DNA of 64,000 nt from Methylocystis sp. ATCC 49242 (GTDB lineage: Bacteria; Pseudomonadota; Alphaproteobacteria; Rhizobiales; Beijerinckiaceae), in contig NZ_KE124774.1 of NCBI RefSeq assembly GCF_000188155.2, positions 344,735 through 408,734 on the forward strand. The letters are read 5' to 3'. A program made the translations under genes and the position numbers. Under the pieces are notes generated by a model. It worked only from the letters and a program-made list of their open reading frames with translations, ran no database searches and was not told where the DNA came from. Position 1 is the stretch's first letter. The number at the start of each line of letters is the position of its first letter. Below are positions 10,407 through 20,323 of this stretch, piece after piece.

Positions 10407-11324
10407 ATGAAAAGAACCGCCATTTCTCTATCGGCGCTGGTTCTGGTCGTCTCCGCCGGCGCCGCTCTCGCCGCCGACCTCCCGTCCTACAAGGCGCCTC
10501 TGCCGCCGCCTCCGCCCCCTCCGCCGATGTGGACGGGTTTCTATGTCGGCTTGAACGCCGGCGGCATGTGGTCGAACAGCAGCGTCACAAATCTTACGAC
10601 GATTCCGGGCTTCATCAATTTCGGCGGGGTCAGCCCGCTGGGCCTCAATCACGCGATTTCGGCCGCGGTGGGCGCCAATGCGGCCATTCCCACGAACACG
10701 AGCGGCTTCATCGGCGGCGGCCAGATTGGCTACAACTGGCAGTTCGGCGGATCCTTCCTCGCCGGCATCGAGGCTGACATTCAGGGCGTCGCCGGTTCGA
10801 ACAGCAATTCCACGGTGACGACCATCGCGACGGGCGCCGGCTTCCCGGCCAATCCGACGATGACGACGATGACCGCGTCGCGCCGTCTCGACTATATCGG
10901 CACGGTTCGCGGCCGCCTCGGCTGGCTGTTCACCCCGACGCTGCTCGTTTACGGCACAGGCGGTCTTGCGTATGGCGGCGTGACGTCGAATGTGAGCCTC
11001 GTTGGCGCGGAAACGCCCGCCGCCGGCCCGAACAACGGCGTCTGGTTCTCGAACGGGGCTTTCTCAGACACGCGCGTCGGCTGGACGGCTGGCGGCGGCG
11101 TCGAGTGGATGTTCATGCCGAACTGGTCCGCGAAGGTCGAATATCTCTACTATGATCTCGGCCGCGTGACCTATGCGATGGCCCCGATCGTTCAGACCTT
11201 CCCGGCGGCGCCCTATTGGACGCATTTCCCCGGCGCTTCGACCCGCTTCAACGGCAATATTGTCCGCGCCGGCCTGAACTATCACTTCAACTGGGGCGTG
11301 GCTCCAGTGATCGCGAAATATTGA
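10407..11324 (+). CDS. Outer-membrane beta-barrel protein (Omp25/porin-like)
   Basis: A 305-residue outer-membrane protein. Residues 1-22 are a signal peptide ending ALAAD, followed by a proline run (PPPPPPPP) and W-TGFYVGLNAGG, the typical start of rhizobial Omp25/Omp31-like barrels. Alternating hydrophobic strands follow (FIGGGQIGYNWQFG; GRLGWLFTPTLLVYGTGG; WSAKVEYLYYDLG), and the chain ends with the terminal strand ...RAGLNYHFNW. An AAGGGGTGA ribosome site supports the start. It is monocistronic, with an AT-rich leader and a strong terminator. Likely an abundant structural barrel; pore activity is not shown. Confidence 0.9.
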   Translation: MKRTAISLSALVLVVSAGAALAADLPSYKAPLPPPPPPPPMWTGFYVGLNAGGMWSNSSVTNLTTIPGFINFGGVSPLGLNHAISAAVGANAAIPTNTSGFIGGGQIGYNWQFGGSFLAGIEADIQGVAGSNSNSTVTTIATGAGFPANPTMTTMTASRRLDYIGTVRGRLGWLFTPTLLVYGTGGLAYGGVTSNVSLVGAETPAAGPNNGVWFSNGAFSDTRVGWTAGGGVEWMFMPNWSAKVEYLYYDLGRVTYAMAPIVQTFPAAPYWTHFPGASTRFNGNIVRAGLNYHFNWGVAPVIAKY

Positions 11325-11386
11325 TCCGCGATCTTCGGTCGCCCGCCGGATTCGTGGCCTCGTAACCGGTGGGCGAATCAAAAGAG

Positions 11387-11416
11387 AAGCCCGGTCCTCT
11401 GAGACCGGGCTTTTCC
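11387..11416 (+). terminator. Intrinsic terminator between the porin and clpA
   Basis: Perfect 10-bp stem AAGCCCGGTC/GACCGGGCTT (11387-11396 and 11403-11412) with a 6-nt loop, followed by TTTT. It sits between the convergent porin and clpA genes and may act in both directions. Confidence 0.85.
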
Positions 11417-11441
11417 ATTTTCGTTTTGGAGCGCCGCGCGG

Positions 11442-13883
11442 TCAGTCCCGAACGGGCGCCGGCTGCGTATCGGAGGCCGACTCCGGATCCGCCGGCGGCT
11501 CCTTGGCGCTCGCCTCGGCGTCCTCTGCGCTCGCGCGCTTCTTGCCCGCCTCGATGATGTCGCGCTCGGGACGCGGCAGCACGGGACCCTCGGGGAAAAC
11601 GAAGCCGAGTTTCTTCTCGCCCTTGTCGTCGCCGACCACGACGACGCGAACCGCGCCGCCGTTCTTGAGGCGTCCGAACAGCACTTCATCCGCGAGCGGC
11701 GTCTTGATGTGCTGGTGGATGACGCGCGACATGGGGCGGGCGCCCATCGCCTCGTCATAGCCATGCTCCACGAGCCAGCTGCGCGCCTCGTCGGTCAGTT
11801 CGATCGTGACGTTGCGGTCGGCGAGCTGCGCCTCGAGCTGCATCACGAATTTGTCGACGACGCGCTTGATGACGTCCACCGGCAGATGGCCGAAGGGCAC
11901 GATCGCGTCGAGGCGGTTGCGGAACTCCGGCGCGAAGAGGCGGTTGATCGCCTCGCTGTCGTCGAGGTCAGCGCGTGTGCGGGTGAAGCCGATCGGCGTG
12001 CGGGCGAGATCCTGCGCTCCCGCATTCGTCGTCATGATGAGAATGACGTTGCGGAAGTCGATGGTCTTGCCGTTGTGGTCGGTCAGCTTCCCGTGATCCA
12101 TCACCTGCAGCAGGATGTTGTAGAGATCGGGATGCGCCTTCTCGATTTCGTCGAGCAGCAGCACGCAATGCGGATGCTGGTCGATCGAATCGGTCAGCAG
12201 GCCGCCCTGATCGAAGCCGACATAGCCGGGAGGCGCGCCGATGAGACGGCTCACCGTGTGGCGCTCCATGTATTCCGACATATCGAAGCGAACGAGTTCG
12301 ATGCCGAGCGAGGTCGCGAGCTGGCGGGCGGCCTCCGTCTTGCCGACGCCTGTGGGGCCGGAGAAGAGATAGCAGCCGATAGGCTTCTCCTGGTCGCGCA
12401 GGCCCGCGCGGGCAAGCTTGATCGCGGAGGTGAGGGCGCTGATCGCCTTGTCCTGGCCGTAGACGACGCGCCGCAGCGTTTCGTCGAGATGGGCGAGAAC
12501 TTCGGCGTCGTCCTTGGAGACGGTCTTGGGCGGGACCCGCGCCATGGTGGCGATCGTCGCCTCGATCTCCTTCAGCCCGATCGTCTTCTTGCGCTTGTTT
12601 TCCGCGAGCAGCATCTGCGCCGCGCCGGTTTCGTCGATAACGTCGATCGCCTTGTCCGGCAGCTTGCGGTCATGGATGTAACGGGCCGACAGCTCCACCG
12701 CCGCCTTCAGCGCGTCATTGGTGTAGCGGATTTTGTGGAACTCTTCGAAATAGGGTTTGAGGCCCTTGATGATCTCGATCGCGTCCGGGATCGACGGCTC
12801 GTTGACGTCGATCTTCTGGAAGCGACGCACCAGCGCCCGATCCTTCTCGAAATATTGCCGGTATTCCTTGTAGGTAGTGGAGCCGATGCAGCGCAGGACG
12901 CCCTGCGCCAGCGCGGGTTTCAGCAGATTCGAGGCGTCCATCGCGCCGCCGGACGTCGCGCCGGCCCCGATGACGGTATGAATCTCGTCGATGAAGAGAA
13001 TCGCATTCTTGTGATTCTCGATCTCCTTCACGACCTGCTTCAGCCGCTCCTCGAAATCGCCGCGATAACGCGTGCCGGCGAGCAGGGCGCCCATGTCGAG
13101 CGCGAAGACCGTGGCGCCCGAGAGCACGTCCGGCACTTCGCCCTGCACGATCTTTCGCGCAAGACCCTCGGCGATGGCGGTCTTGCCGACGCCGGGATCG
13201 CCGACGAGCAGGGGATTGTTCTTGTGGCGGCGGCACAGCACCTGGATCGTGCGAAGCACCTCGGGCTCGCGGCCGATGAGCGGGTCGATGCGGCCGTCGC
13301 GCGCCTTCTTGTTCAGATTGACGCAATAAGCCTCGAGCGCGCCCTCCTTCTTGCGGCTTTCGCCGTCGCGCCCCTCGCGCCCCTCCGCGCGGTCGCCTTC
13401 GTCCTCGACGCCGCGCGGGGTTCGGCTCGCGTCGGAAAGGCCGGGACGCTTGGCGATGCCATGGCTGATATAGTTCACGGCGTCGTAGCGCGTCATGTCC
13501 TGTTCTTGCAGGAAATAGACGGCGTGGCTCTCGCGCTCGGCGAAGAGGGCCACCAGCACATTGGCGCCGCTCACATCCTCGCGGCCGGAGGACTGGACGC
13601 TGATGATGGCGCGCTGCACGACGCGCTGAAAGCCGGCGGTCGGCTTGCACTCGTCGGCGTCCTCATTGACGAGGTTGTCGAGCTCGCGGTCGATGTAGTC
13701 GCGAAGATTCTTGCCCAGAAGATCGAGATCGACGGAGCAGGCGCGCAACACCGCCGAAGCGTCGGCGTCCTCGATGAGGCTGAGCAGCAGATGCTCGAGC
13801 GTCGCATATTCGTGGTGTCGCTCCCGCGCGGAGGCGAGAGCGCGATCGAGAGTCTGCTTCAGGTTCCGCGAGAAAGCCGGCAT
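11442..13883 (-). CDS. clpA: ATP-dependent Clp protease ATP-binding subunit ClpA
   Basis: AAA+ unfoldase that feeds substrates, including N-degron proteins delivered by ClpS, into ClpP. About 813 residues: a Clp N domain (1-150) and two AAA+ modules with Walker A GDPGVGKT and GPTGVGKT. The sensor region includes [13 protein letters not shown]. An acidic, alanine/proline-rich tail of about 40 residues is longer than in Escherichia coli. It starts 13 nt after the clpS stop on the same strand, the standard clpS-clpA operon. It shares the terminator at 11387-11416 with the convergent porin gene. Confidence 0.97.
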   Translation of the reverse strand: MPAFSRNLKQTLDRALASARERHHEYATLEHLLLSLIEDADASAVLRACSVDLDLLGKNLRDYIDRELDNLVNEDADECKPTAGFQRVVQRAIISVQSSGREDVSGANVLVALFAERESHAVYFLQEQDMTRYDAVNYISHGIAKRPGLSDASRTPRGVEDEGDRAEGREGRDGESRKKEGALEAYCVNLNKKARDGRIDPLIGREPEVLRTIQVLCRRHKNNPLLVGDPGVGKTAIAEGLARKIVQGEVPDVLSGATVFALDMGALLAGTRYRGDFEERLKQVVKEIENHKNAILFIDEIHTVIGAGATSGGAMDASNLLKPALAQGVLRCIGSTTYKEYRQYFEKDRALVRRFQKIDVNEPSIPDAIEIIKGLKPYFEEFHKIRYTNDALKAAVELSARYIHDRKLPDKAIDVIDETGAAQMLLAENKRKKTIGLKEIEATIATMARVPPKTVSKDDAEVLAHLDETLRRVVYGQDKAISALTSAIKLARAGLRDQEKPIGCYLFSGPTGVGKTEAARQLATSLGIELVRFDMSEYMERHTVSRLIGAPPGYVGFDQGGLLTDSIDQHPHCVLLLDEIEKAHPDLYNILLQVMDHGKLTDHNGKTIDFRNVILIMTTNAGAQDLARTPIGFTRTRADLDDSEAINRLFAPEFRNRLDAIVPFGHLPVDVIKRVVDKFVMQLEAQLADRNVTIELTDEARSWLVEHGYDEAMGARPMSRVIHQHIKTPLADEVLFGRLKNGGAVRVVVVGDDKGEKKLGFVFPEGPVLPRPERDIIEAGKKRASAEDAEASAKEPPADPESASDTQPAPVRD

Positions 13884-13896
13884 GCGTTCCGAGCCC

Positions 13897-14289
13897 CTAT
13901 TTCTTTTCCATGATGCATTGCAAGGGATGCTGGTGCTTCCTCGCGAAATCCATCACCTGGGTGACCTTTGTTTCTGCGACTTCATAAGTGTAGACGCCGC
14001 ATTCACCGACGCCGTGATTGTGGACGTGCAGCATGATGCGGGTCGCTTCTTCGACCGACTTGTTGAAGTATTTGCGCAGCACGATGACCACGAACTCCTG
14101 CGTCGTGTAGTCGTCGTTGAGCAGCAGCACCCGATACATGTTCGGGCGGCGAGTTTGCTGGCGCGCCTGGGTGATCAGCGCCGTTCCGGCCCCGTCGCCG
14201 GATTTGCGCGGCTCCCTCGCCGCGCGGATCGGCTCCGCCCCCGAGCCGTCAAACGTCTGCCTGGGTTTGATGGATATCAACACCGCCAC
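13897..14289 (-). CDS. clpS: ATP-dependent Clp protease adaptor ClpS
   Basis: Adaptor that recognises N-terminal destabilising residues and delivers them to ClpA. The conserved core is present: [18 protein letters not shown], with the NDDYTT loop, ..[19 protein letters not shown].., ..[10 protein letters not shown]. The open frame extends upstream without resemblance to the family. I choose GTG at 14289 ([11 protein letters not shown]), which has AAAGGGA upstream and gives 130 residues, a normal length with a flexible N-terminal extension. An alternative GTG is two codons later. Upstream partner of clpA. Confidence 0.93.
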   Translation of the reverse strand: MAVLISIKPRQTFDGSGAEPIRAAREPRKSGDGAGTALITQARQQTRRPNMYRVLLLNDDYTTQEFVVIVLRKYFNKSVEEATRIMLHVHNHGVGECGVYTYEVAETKVTQVMDFARKHQHPLQCIMEKK

Positions 14290-14549
14290 TTTCGTCGTTC
14301 CCTTTCGGTCCTTTCCATTTAGGTCGCTGCAAAAGACAATTTTAGGGTCGCATGGCGCAAATTCCTCACCCGGCCTGCCGCGCGCCTCCGCGATTCCGGG
14401 GAGCCGCCTGGAGCACGTAGGCAGTGTTCTGCTTCGGGCTCGCCTTGGCAAGAGGCAATAATTTTCACTGTAAGCAAAAACCCGGCCGTGAACCAGAAAT
14501 TAACCATGAATTGTTACTCCATGCGATCGTAACGCGACGAGCGATCTCG

Positions 14550-14888
14550 ATGGCAGATTTCGACAATAATCCGATTAATCCCCGCGCCGGAAAGCCCCTC
14601 GGCGCGGCGGTCTGGAGCCTCGCGGCGGTGTCCGTGGCCGCCTTCCTGTGCAGCGTGCTGACCGCCAAGATGCTCGCCCGCATGGTGGATCAGAGCGATG
14701 CGCCGGTCGCAGTTTTCACCCATGATGAGCAGTCGATGCGCGAACTCGCCGCAGCGGCGCCGAGCTCCCAGCCGCCGCAGAAGGTCACGATCTTCCGCAG
14801 CGTCGGCGTCGACGGCATGACCACCGCGACGATTCCCGGCGCCCAAAAGGCTACGCTTCAGCCTTGCGGAGATCAGAAACAGCGCTGA
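14550..14888 (+). CDS. Hypothetical single-pass membrane protein
   Basis: A 112-residue protein I do not recognise. Residues 17-38 (GAAVWSLAAVSVAAFLCSVL) form one transmembrane helix preceded by a short hydrophilic start. The rest, ending ..QKATLQPCGDQKQR, would lie in the periplasm or cytoplasm, with an Ala/Pro-rich stretch. The start at 14550 (MADFDN) is chosen because upstream residues in the frame look unlike coding sequence. Single gene between clpS and a DEAD-box helicase. Confidence 0.55.
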   Translation: MADFDNNPINPRAGKPLGAAVWSLAAVSVAAFLCSVLTAKMLARMVDQSDAPVAVFTHDEQSMRELAAAAPSSQPPQKVTIFRSVGVDGMTTATIPGAQKATLQPCGDQKQR

Positions 14889-15169
14889 CCCGTCCAGTTC
14901 GCCGGCCGCCGGGGGCGCCGGCGGCGTCTTTTATGCGCAGAGTCGACGTTCCGTCGGCCGTGTCGTCGTAATTTCATTGACAATCTGCAAATTGTTCTCC
15001 ATGCATTGCGGCGTGGACATCGCCCGCGCTTCTTTGCGGCGGACCGTCGGCGAGCCAGTCCGTCGTCGCAGCGACGGAGGCGCCACCTCTCTTTCATACT
15101 CTCGCGCGCTTTTCTTACGGCTGGCGCGCAGCGGCCTCCCGCTTCCGAAAGCCGTAACCAGGATAATTG

Positions 15170-16660
15170 ATGACATTCGACGAACTGGGCCTTTCACAAA
15201 AGGTTCTCGCGGCCGTGCAGGCCTCAGGCTACACGACCCCGACGCCCATCCAGGCCCAAGCCATTCCGCCGGCGCTTCAGGGCCGGGACATCCTCGGCAT
15301 CGCCCAGACAGGCACCGGCAAGACCGCCGCCTTCACCCTGCCGATGCTCAGCCGGCTCGAACAGGGCCGCGCCCGCGCCCGCGTTCCCCGCACCCTCATC
15401 CTCGAGCCGACGCGCGAACTCGCGGCGCAGGTCGAGGAAAGCTTCGCCAAATACGGCGCGAATCACAAACTCAACGTCGCGCTGCTGATCGGCGGCGTCT
15501 CTTTCGGCGATCAGGAAGCCAAGATCATGCGCGGCGCCGACGTGCTGATCGCGACGCCGGGCCGTTTGCTCGACTTCTTCGATCGCGGCAAGCTCCTGCT
15601 GACGGGCATCGAAATCCTCGTCATCGACGAGGCCGACCGTATGCTCGACATGGGCTTCATCCCGGACATCGAGCGCGTCTGCAAGCTGGTGCCCTTCACC
15701 CGCCAGACGCTGTTCTTCTCGGCGACGATGCCGCCGGAAATCACCCGCCTCACCGAAGCCTTCCTGCATAATCCGATCCGGATCGAAGTCGCTCGCGCCT
15801 CGACCACGGCCTCGACGATTCGCCAGGCGCTGGTCGCCTCCCGCGGCCACGCCGACAAGCGGGAGACGCTGCGCAACCTCATTCGCGGCGCCGAGAATCT
15901 CAAGAACGCGATCGTCTTCTGCAACCGCAAGCGGGACGTGGCGATACTGCACCGTTCGCTGGTCAAGCACGGCTTCCCCGCCGGCGCCTTGCATGGCGAC
16001 ATGGACCAGCTGGCCCGAATGGCGTCGCTCGACGCGTTCAAGAACGGCGATGTTGCGATCCTCGTCTGCTCGGACGTGGCCGCGCGCGGCCTCGATATTC
16101 CGGACGTTAGCCACGTCTTCAACTTCGACGTGCCGACGCATAGCGAGGATTACGTCCACCGTATCGGCCGCACCGGCCGGGCCGGCCGCTCGGGCGTGGC
16201 GATGACCATCGTCACCGAGGACGACACCAAATATATCGACCAGATTCAGAGCCTTATCGGCAAGGCGATCGAGTGGGAAGGGCCGGGCTTCGACGCTTTG
16301 CCGCCACCCATGGAGACGAGCCGGCCGGGCGAGCGTCATGGCGAGCGCGGCGGACGCCGGGAGCGCGGTGGACGCGGCGAGAGGGGTTCGCGCCGACAGG
16401 CGCCGGCAACGGAGCGCGAGGCGCCGCCCAGCATCGGCCGGACGCCCCGGGCAGTCCGTCAGCATACCGATAATGGGCCGGTCCGCGCGCCGCGCCCGTC
16501 GGCTCAGCCCGTGGCGCTGTCATCCGGCGACCGCCGCGACCGTCGCCCGCGCCGCTATCATGAGGATGACGGTCCGCCCGTGATCGGGCTCGGCGACCAT
16601 GTTCCTTCCTTCCTGCTGCGTCCGGTGACGCTGCGGCCGGCGAAGGTTGGCGAGGAATAA
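15170..16660 (+). CDS. DEAD-box ATP-dependent RNA helicase (RhlE-like)
   Basis: RNA helicase of ribosome assembly or RNA turnover. 496 residues with all motifs: Q motif PTPIQAQAIP, Walker A AQTGTGKT, PTRELAAQ, TPGRLLDF, DEAD box in VIDEADRMLDMGF, SATMP, and HRIGRTGRAG. After about residue 375 comes a basic Arg/Gly-rich tail typical of RhlE-type enzymes, used for non-specific RNA binding. ATG at 15170 with AGGA upstream is chosen over a TTG one codon earlier. Convergent with the HIT gene. Confidence 0.95.
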   Translation: MTFDELGLSQKVLAAVQASGYTTPTPIQAQAIPPALQGRDILGIAQTGTGKTAAFTLPMLSRLEQGRARARVPRTLILEPTRELAAQVEESFAKYGANHKLNVALLIGGVSFGDQEAKIMRGADVLIATPGRLLDFFDRGKLLLTGIEILVIDEADRMLDMGFIPDIERVCKLVPFTRQTLFFSATMPPEITRLTEAFLHNPIRIEVARASTTASTIRQALVASRGHADKRETLRNLIRGAENLKNAIVFCNRKRDVAILHRSLVKHGFPAGALHGDMDQLARMASLDAFKNGDVAILVCSDVAARGLDIPDVSHVFNFDVPTHSEDYVHRIGRTGRAGRSGVAMTIVTEDDTKYIDQIQSLIGKAIEWEGPGFDALPPPMETSRPGERHGERGGRRERGGRGERGSRRQAPATEREAPPSIGRTPRAVRQHTDNGPVRAPRPSAQPVALSSGDRRDRRPRRYHEDDGPPVIGLGDHVPSFLLRPVTLRPAKVGEE

Positions 16661-16694
16661 GAGAGGACTGCGAGCCTGAAGGTTCGCGATCCGA

Positions 16695-17129
16695 TTATCC
16701 CGCGAAAGGCGTCATCGCCGCCCGGATCTTTTCGGCCTGGGCGGCGAGCCTGTCATTGTCGCCCATATTGCCCGGCGGACGCAGGGCCACGCCTTCCCAG
16801 CGCGGCAGGATGTGGAAATGCAGGTGGTAGATCACCTGTCCACCAGCGCTGTCATTGAACTGATGCAGCGTCAGCCCCTCGGCGCCGAGGGCCGTCTTCA
16901 CGACCTGCGCCACATGCTGGACGCGCTTGATGAGTTCGCCGAGCGTCTCTGGCCGAACGTCCAGCAGGCCGCGTGCGCCCTCCTTCGGGATCACCAGCAC
17001 ATGGCCCTCCGCGCGCGGCATGATGTCCATGAAGGCTAGCGCCACGTCATCTTCATAGACCTTGTGCGCGGGGATCTCGCCGCGCAGGATCTTGCCGAAA
17101 ATATTGTTGGGATCGTAAGTGGCGGACAT
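16695..17129 (-). CDS. HIT family nucleotide-binding protein
   Basis: A 144-residue histidine-triad protein of the Hint branch, which hydrolyses AMP-lysine or related phosphoramidates. It has the HIT motif HLHFHILPR (catalytic H-x-H-x-H) and the N-terminal F.KI..GEIP...VYEDD pattern. Full family length, cytoplasmic. The gene stands alone between the helicase and an insertion sequence whose left end is about 85 nt upstream. The insertion may have separated it from its original upstream neighbourhood. Confidence 0.93.
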   Translation of the reverse strand: MSATYDPNNIFGKILRGEIPAHKVYEDDVALAFMDIMPRAEGHVLVIPKEGARGLLDVRPETLGELIKRVQHVAQVVKTALGAEGLTLHQFNDSAGGQVIYHLHFHILPRWEGVALRPPGNMGDNDRLAAQAEKIRAAMTPFAG

Positions 17130-17214
17130 TCTGACACCTCGGATAAGAGCGGCGGCTGCGGCGACGTGTTTTAGCAGAAGCTTTAAACTATTGAACTGGC
17201 CTTTCGACCAATAA

Positions 17215-18149
17215 GAGTCTGTCCGTGAACTTCATTCTTGATTACAGAGCCTTCTGAGCATCAGGCGGATGGAAGCGAGGTGCAGAAACGCGAGCGCCTT
17301 GCAATTGAGGTTTTCGAAGTCCTTTGCCAGCCTTCGGCAGCGACCAAGCCATGAAAAGGTTCTTTCGACGACCCAGCGTCGGGGCAAAACCTCGAAACCT
17401 TTGGCGGCATCCGAGCGCTTGACGATCTCGGTGACGACGAAGGGCAAGGCCTTCTTCTGCGCGTCCCTGAATTGCGGGCCCTGATAGCCGCCATCCGCGA
17501 ACAGTTTTTGCAGAAACGGGAATTTTCCCAACATCGTGCGCAGGACGAGAACGCCGCCGTCGCGATCCTGGATGCCGGCAGGATGAACGAGCGCGTGAAG
17601 CAGCAGCCCTATCGTATCGACGAGAATATGCCGCTTCTTGCCCTTGATCTTCTTTCCTGCATCGTAGCCATGCGGATCGATGCGACGCCCCCTTTTTCTG
17701 CGCCTTTCACGCTCTGGCTGTCGATAACGGCGGCGGTCGGGCTGGCCTCGCGCCCCGCCGCTTCGCGGCATTTCACGTAGAGAGCGCGGTGGATGCGATC
17801 GAGCGTCCCGTCATATGTCCAAAGATCGAAATAGCCGTAAACCGTGCTCTTGGGCGGCAAATCCTTCGGGATCGCGCGCCACTGACAGCCGGTCGAGAGC
17901 ACATACATCAAGCCGTTCACAACCGCGCGCATCTCGACCGTGCGTTTCCCTCCACCCCGCTTCGCAGGTGGGATCAGCGGTTCGACGAGCGTCCATTCCG
18001 AGTCGGTCACGTCGCTCGGGTAGCGCAATTTGCTGCGATCGTATCGCGCACGATTTTCATTCGTCCACATCGGCGGCCCCTTCGAGAATCAGGCCGCATC
18101 ATTGAATCATAACCGATTCATCCGATTCAACTTGTCCTCGGACCGACAC
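17215..18149 (-). mobile_element. IS5-family (IS427-group-like) insertion sequence
   Basis: A 935-bp element with one transposase locus. Imperfect terminal repeats start GAGTCTGTCCG at the left and GTGTCGGTCCG at the right (read inward; 9 of 11 identical). It is flanked by TAA at 17212-17214 and 18150-18152, a possible 3-bp target duplication. The transposase is split in two frames joined at AAAAAGGGGG. Ends and group are my reading from the sequence; a database match would fix them. Confidence 0.8.
17232..18070 (-). CDS. IS5-family transposase, two overlapping frames with a -1 shift
   Basis: DDE transposase encoded as two overlapping frames. Frame A (17609-18070) begins [20 protein letters not shown] and carries the first catalytic Asp ([10 protein letters not shown]). 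Frame B (17232-17771) carries the second Asp (LFADGGYQG) and the Glu helix ([17 protein letters not shown]). A -1 shift at A5G5 (minus strand, plus positions 17688-17697) joins SVKGAEK to [12 protein letters not shown] and gives one protein of about 279 residues with a complete DDE triad. Such shifts are used deliberately by many IS5 elements, so it is probably functional. A simple inactivating indel cannot be excluded. Confidence 0.85.
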
Positions 18150-18152
18150 TAA

Positions 18153-18458
18153 GATTTTTCAATCGGTCGAAGCGCCGAAACAGTCCCTTGGCGCCCAGCG
18201 CGCCAGGCGGGGCCGGAAGGGCGCGACCGGCGCCCGCATGGCCGTAATGGCCGATGAGGTGGCGTCAGCGCCGAGGTCGATTAGCGTCGGCTCTGTGAGC
18301 GCCTGTTCATCTCGGGCCGCTAACGGGGGTCAACTGTTGATGGCGGCACTCCATATGTGCAATTGTGGGTAGAACTCCCGGCTCTCGTTACGAATTGGCG
18401 CTATACGAAGCTGATGGATTTGCGCAGAGGCGCATCATGCAGATTTTGTGAGCCGGCA
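18153..18458. other. Intergenic stretch with a possible gene remnant
   Basis: No complete gene. On the minus strand, 18159-18321 stays open for about 53 codons with strongly GC-biased third positions (ALTEPTLIDLGADATSS... to ...DCFGASTD stop) but without a proper start. It could be the 3' end of a gene disrupted near the insertion sequence. The sequence changes to AT-rich toward the next gene. Confidence 0.3.
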
Positions 18459-19283
18459 ATGACAGGTCAGATTGGTTTCGTCTTACTTACCCACCGAAAT
18501 CCATTACAAATTTTACGGCTCATCAAGTCATTGAATCGAATGTTTGATAATCCGAAAATCGCATGCCATCACGACTTTTCCCAGTGCAGTTTTTCTATCG
18601 ATTTGATACCTGAAAACGTCTTGTTTGTTCGTCCCCATTTCAATACGACGTGGGGACATTTTTCTCTTGTTGACGCTATGCTTGCCGCCCTTCGGTTGCT
18701 CTATAGCGATAATGATCAGCCTGACCGGTTTGTCTTGTTGAGCGGTCAATGTTACCCGATAAAAAATGCAGATACGATTATCAGCGCCCTGAAACAGGGG
18801 AATTTCGACGCCCAGATCGGGTATTATCCCATCGTTGAAAACAAATTGGAAAGCACCTGGCAAGAAAAGTGCTTTCTCCGCTATTGCGCGCAGAGCCCGT
18901 TCTACCCATTCAGCGACTCATTCGAATGCTTTGCCGGCGAACATTGGTTTTCCGGAAACCATGTCGCTGCGAACGCCTTGTTACGATTTCATAGCGCTTC
19001 TCCCGCGCTGGCGGAACATTATCGCTTTCTAGGGCGCGATCGCGCAATCACCCCTGCGGAGTCGTATTATCAAACAATATTATGTAATGATCCAAAACTG
19101 AAAATTCTCAATGACGACTTGCGCTACATAGATTGGCCGGAGGGAAGTTGGCATCCCAAGACGTTGACGCTCGATGACAGTGAAGAGCTATTCTCTTCCC
19201 ATGCTCTTTTTGCTCGAAAATTCGAACTGGATGAGAGCCGTCCCCTTCTTGATGAAATTGATAATCGGTTATTTAACGGATAA
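18459..19283 (+). CDS. Putative GT14-type (core-2/I-branching-like) glycosyltransferase
   Basis: A 274-residue protein resembling bacterial members of the beta-1,6-N-acetylglucosaminyltransferase/xylosyltransferase family. The N-terminus IGFVLLTHRNP is followed by PHFNTTWGHFSLVDAMLAALR and VLLSGQCYPIKN, the characteristic order of the fold, then ..GEHWFSGNH. It would transfer a sugar onto a surface glycan. The start at 18459 (MTGQIGF) is chosen because upstream residues do not fit. The gene is markedly AT-rich compared with its neighbours and lies 300 nt from an insertion sequence, so transfer from another organism is likely. Substrate unknown. Confidence 0.72.
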   Translation: MTGQIGFVLLTHRNPLQILRLIKSLNRMFDNPKIACHHDFSQCSFSIDLIPENVLFVRPHFNTTWGHFSLVDAMLAALRLLYSDNDQPDRFVLLSGQCYPIKNADTIISALKQGNFDAQIGYYPIVENKLESTWQEKCFLRYCAQSPFYPFSDSFECFAGEHWFSGNHVAANALLRFHSASPALAEHYRFLGRDRAITPAESYYQTILCNDPKLKILNDDLRYIDWPEGSWHPKTLTLDDSEELFSSHALFARKFELDESRPLLDEIDNRLFNG

Positions 19284-19459
19284 TTTTAGTTCTCGTAGAT
19301 TTTACTTTTACGTCCCAATGTCTATCGACGGCGGGTGCAAGCCGTGAATCATGACGAAACTTAATCCCTCTCCAGCAAATGCATCACAAGGGCGTTTTGA
19401 GCGGAAGCAGTGATTTCGGTTACGCCTGATGATGATTGAATGACTGTCGAAACTCGCGT

Positions 19460-20323
19460 TCAATCCCCGAACTCGAAGGCGCGAATATTCGTCACCCGGA
19501 ATTCCGCCGCCGGATAGACGCCGAGAATTTCGACCTCCTTGGAGAAAAACTGCAATTCCTCCAGCGCCCGCGCCAGGTTCGGCTGTTCGGGGTGCCCGTC
19601 GACGTCGGCGAGAAAGCGCGTCGCGGCGAATTCGCCGTCGACCATGTAGCTTTCGAGTTTCGTCATGTTCACGCCATTTGTCGCAAAGCCGCCGAGCGCC
19701 TTGTAGAGCGCGGCGGGGACGTTGCGCACGCGGAAGATGAAAGTCGTCATCGTCGGGCCGGCGTTGGGCGCGGCCCAATGGCGGGTCTTCGAGAGCACGA
19801 CGAAACGAGTGGTGTTATGCGCCTCGTCCTCGACATTCTCGGCGAGAATGTCGAGCCCGTAGATGTCGGCGGCGAGGCGCGGCGCCAGCGCAGCCTTCGT
19901 TATGTCCTTCCATTCCGAAACCTCGCGCGCCGCGCCGGCGGTGTCGCCCGCCGTATGCGCTTCCAGCCCCAGATCGCGGATCACGCGCCGGCACTGCCCC
20001 AGCGCATGCACATGGCTGTAGACGCTTTTCAGCCCCTCGCGCGTCGCGCGCTTCGGGGCCATCAGGTGAAAATGGATCGGAAGGAAATATTCGCCGACGA
20101 TATGCAGGCCGGAATGCGGCAGGAAATGATGGATGTCGGCCACGCGGCCCGCGATCGAGTTCTCGATCGGGATCATCGCCAGCACGGCGCGCCCTTCCGT
20201 AACCGCGGCGAAGGCGTCCTCGAAGCTGGTGCAGGGCAAGGGCGTCAGATGCGGATAGGCGTCACGGCAGGCGATGTCCGAGTTCGCGCCGGGCTCCCCC
20301 TGATAGGCGATGTATTTTGTCAC
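19460..20323 (-). CDS. pheA: Prephenate dehydratase
   Basis: Converts prephenate to phenylpyruvate in phenylalanine synthesis. 287 residues. The catalytic domain has YQGEPGANS at the N-terminus, MIPIENSIAGRV, and the NTTRF motif with the essential Thr-Arg. The C-terminal ACT domain, which binds phenylalanine as feedback inhibitor, shows ALYKAL..F...GVNMTKLES. It is the monofunctional type without chorismate mutase. The start is GTG at 20323, and its first 4 nt overlap the kdsB stop, so the two are translationally coupled. Confidence 0.97.
   Translation of the reverse strand: MTKYIAYQGEPGANSDIACRDAYPHLTPLPCTSFEDAFAAVTEGRAVLAMIPIENSIAGRVADIHHFLPHSGLHIVGEYFLPIHFHLMAPKRATREGLKSVYSHVHALGQCRRVIRDLGLEAHTAGDTAGAAREVSEWKDITKAALAPRLAADIYGLDILAENVEDEAHNTTRFVVLSKTRHWAAPNAGPTMTTFIFRVRNVPAALYKALGGFATNGVNMTKLESYMVDGEFAATRFLADVDGHPEQPNLARALEELQFFSKEVEILGVYPAAEFRVTNIRAFEFGD

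Noticed and set aside
11709..13913. Long open frame (over 700 codons) antisense to clpA
   Set aside because: The minus-strand frame is a complete ClpA with all motifs; the plus-strand frame is an artefact of GC-rich codon use and has no recognisable domain.
17609..17771. Two separate transposase genes
   Set aside because: The frames overlap and each holds only part of the DDE triad; a -1 shift gives one enzyme of normal length.
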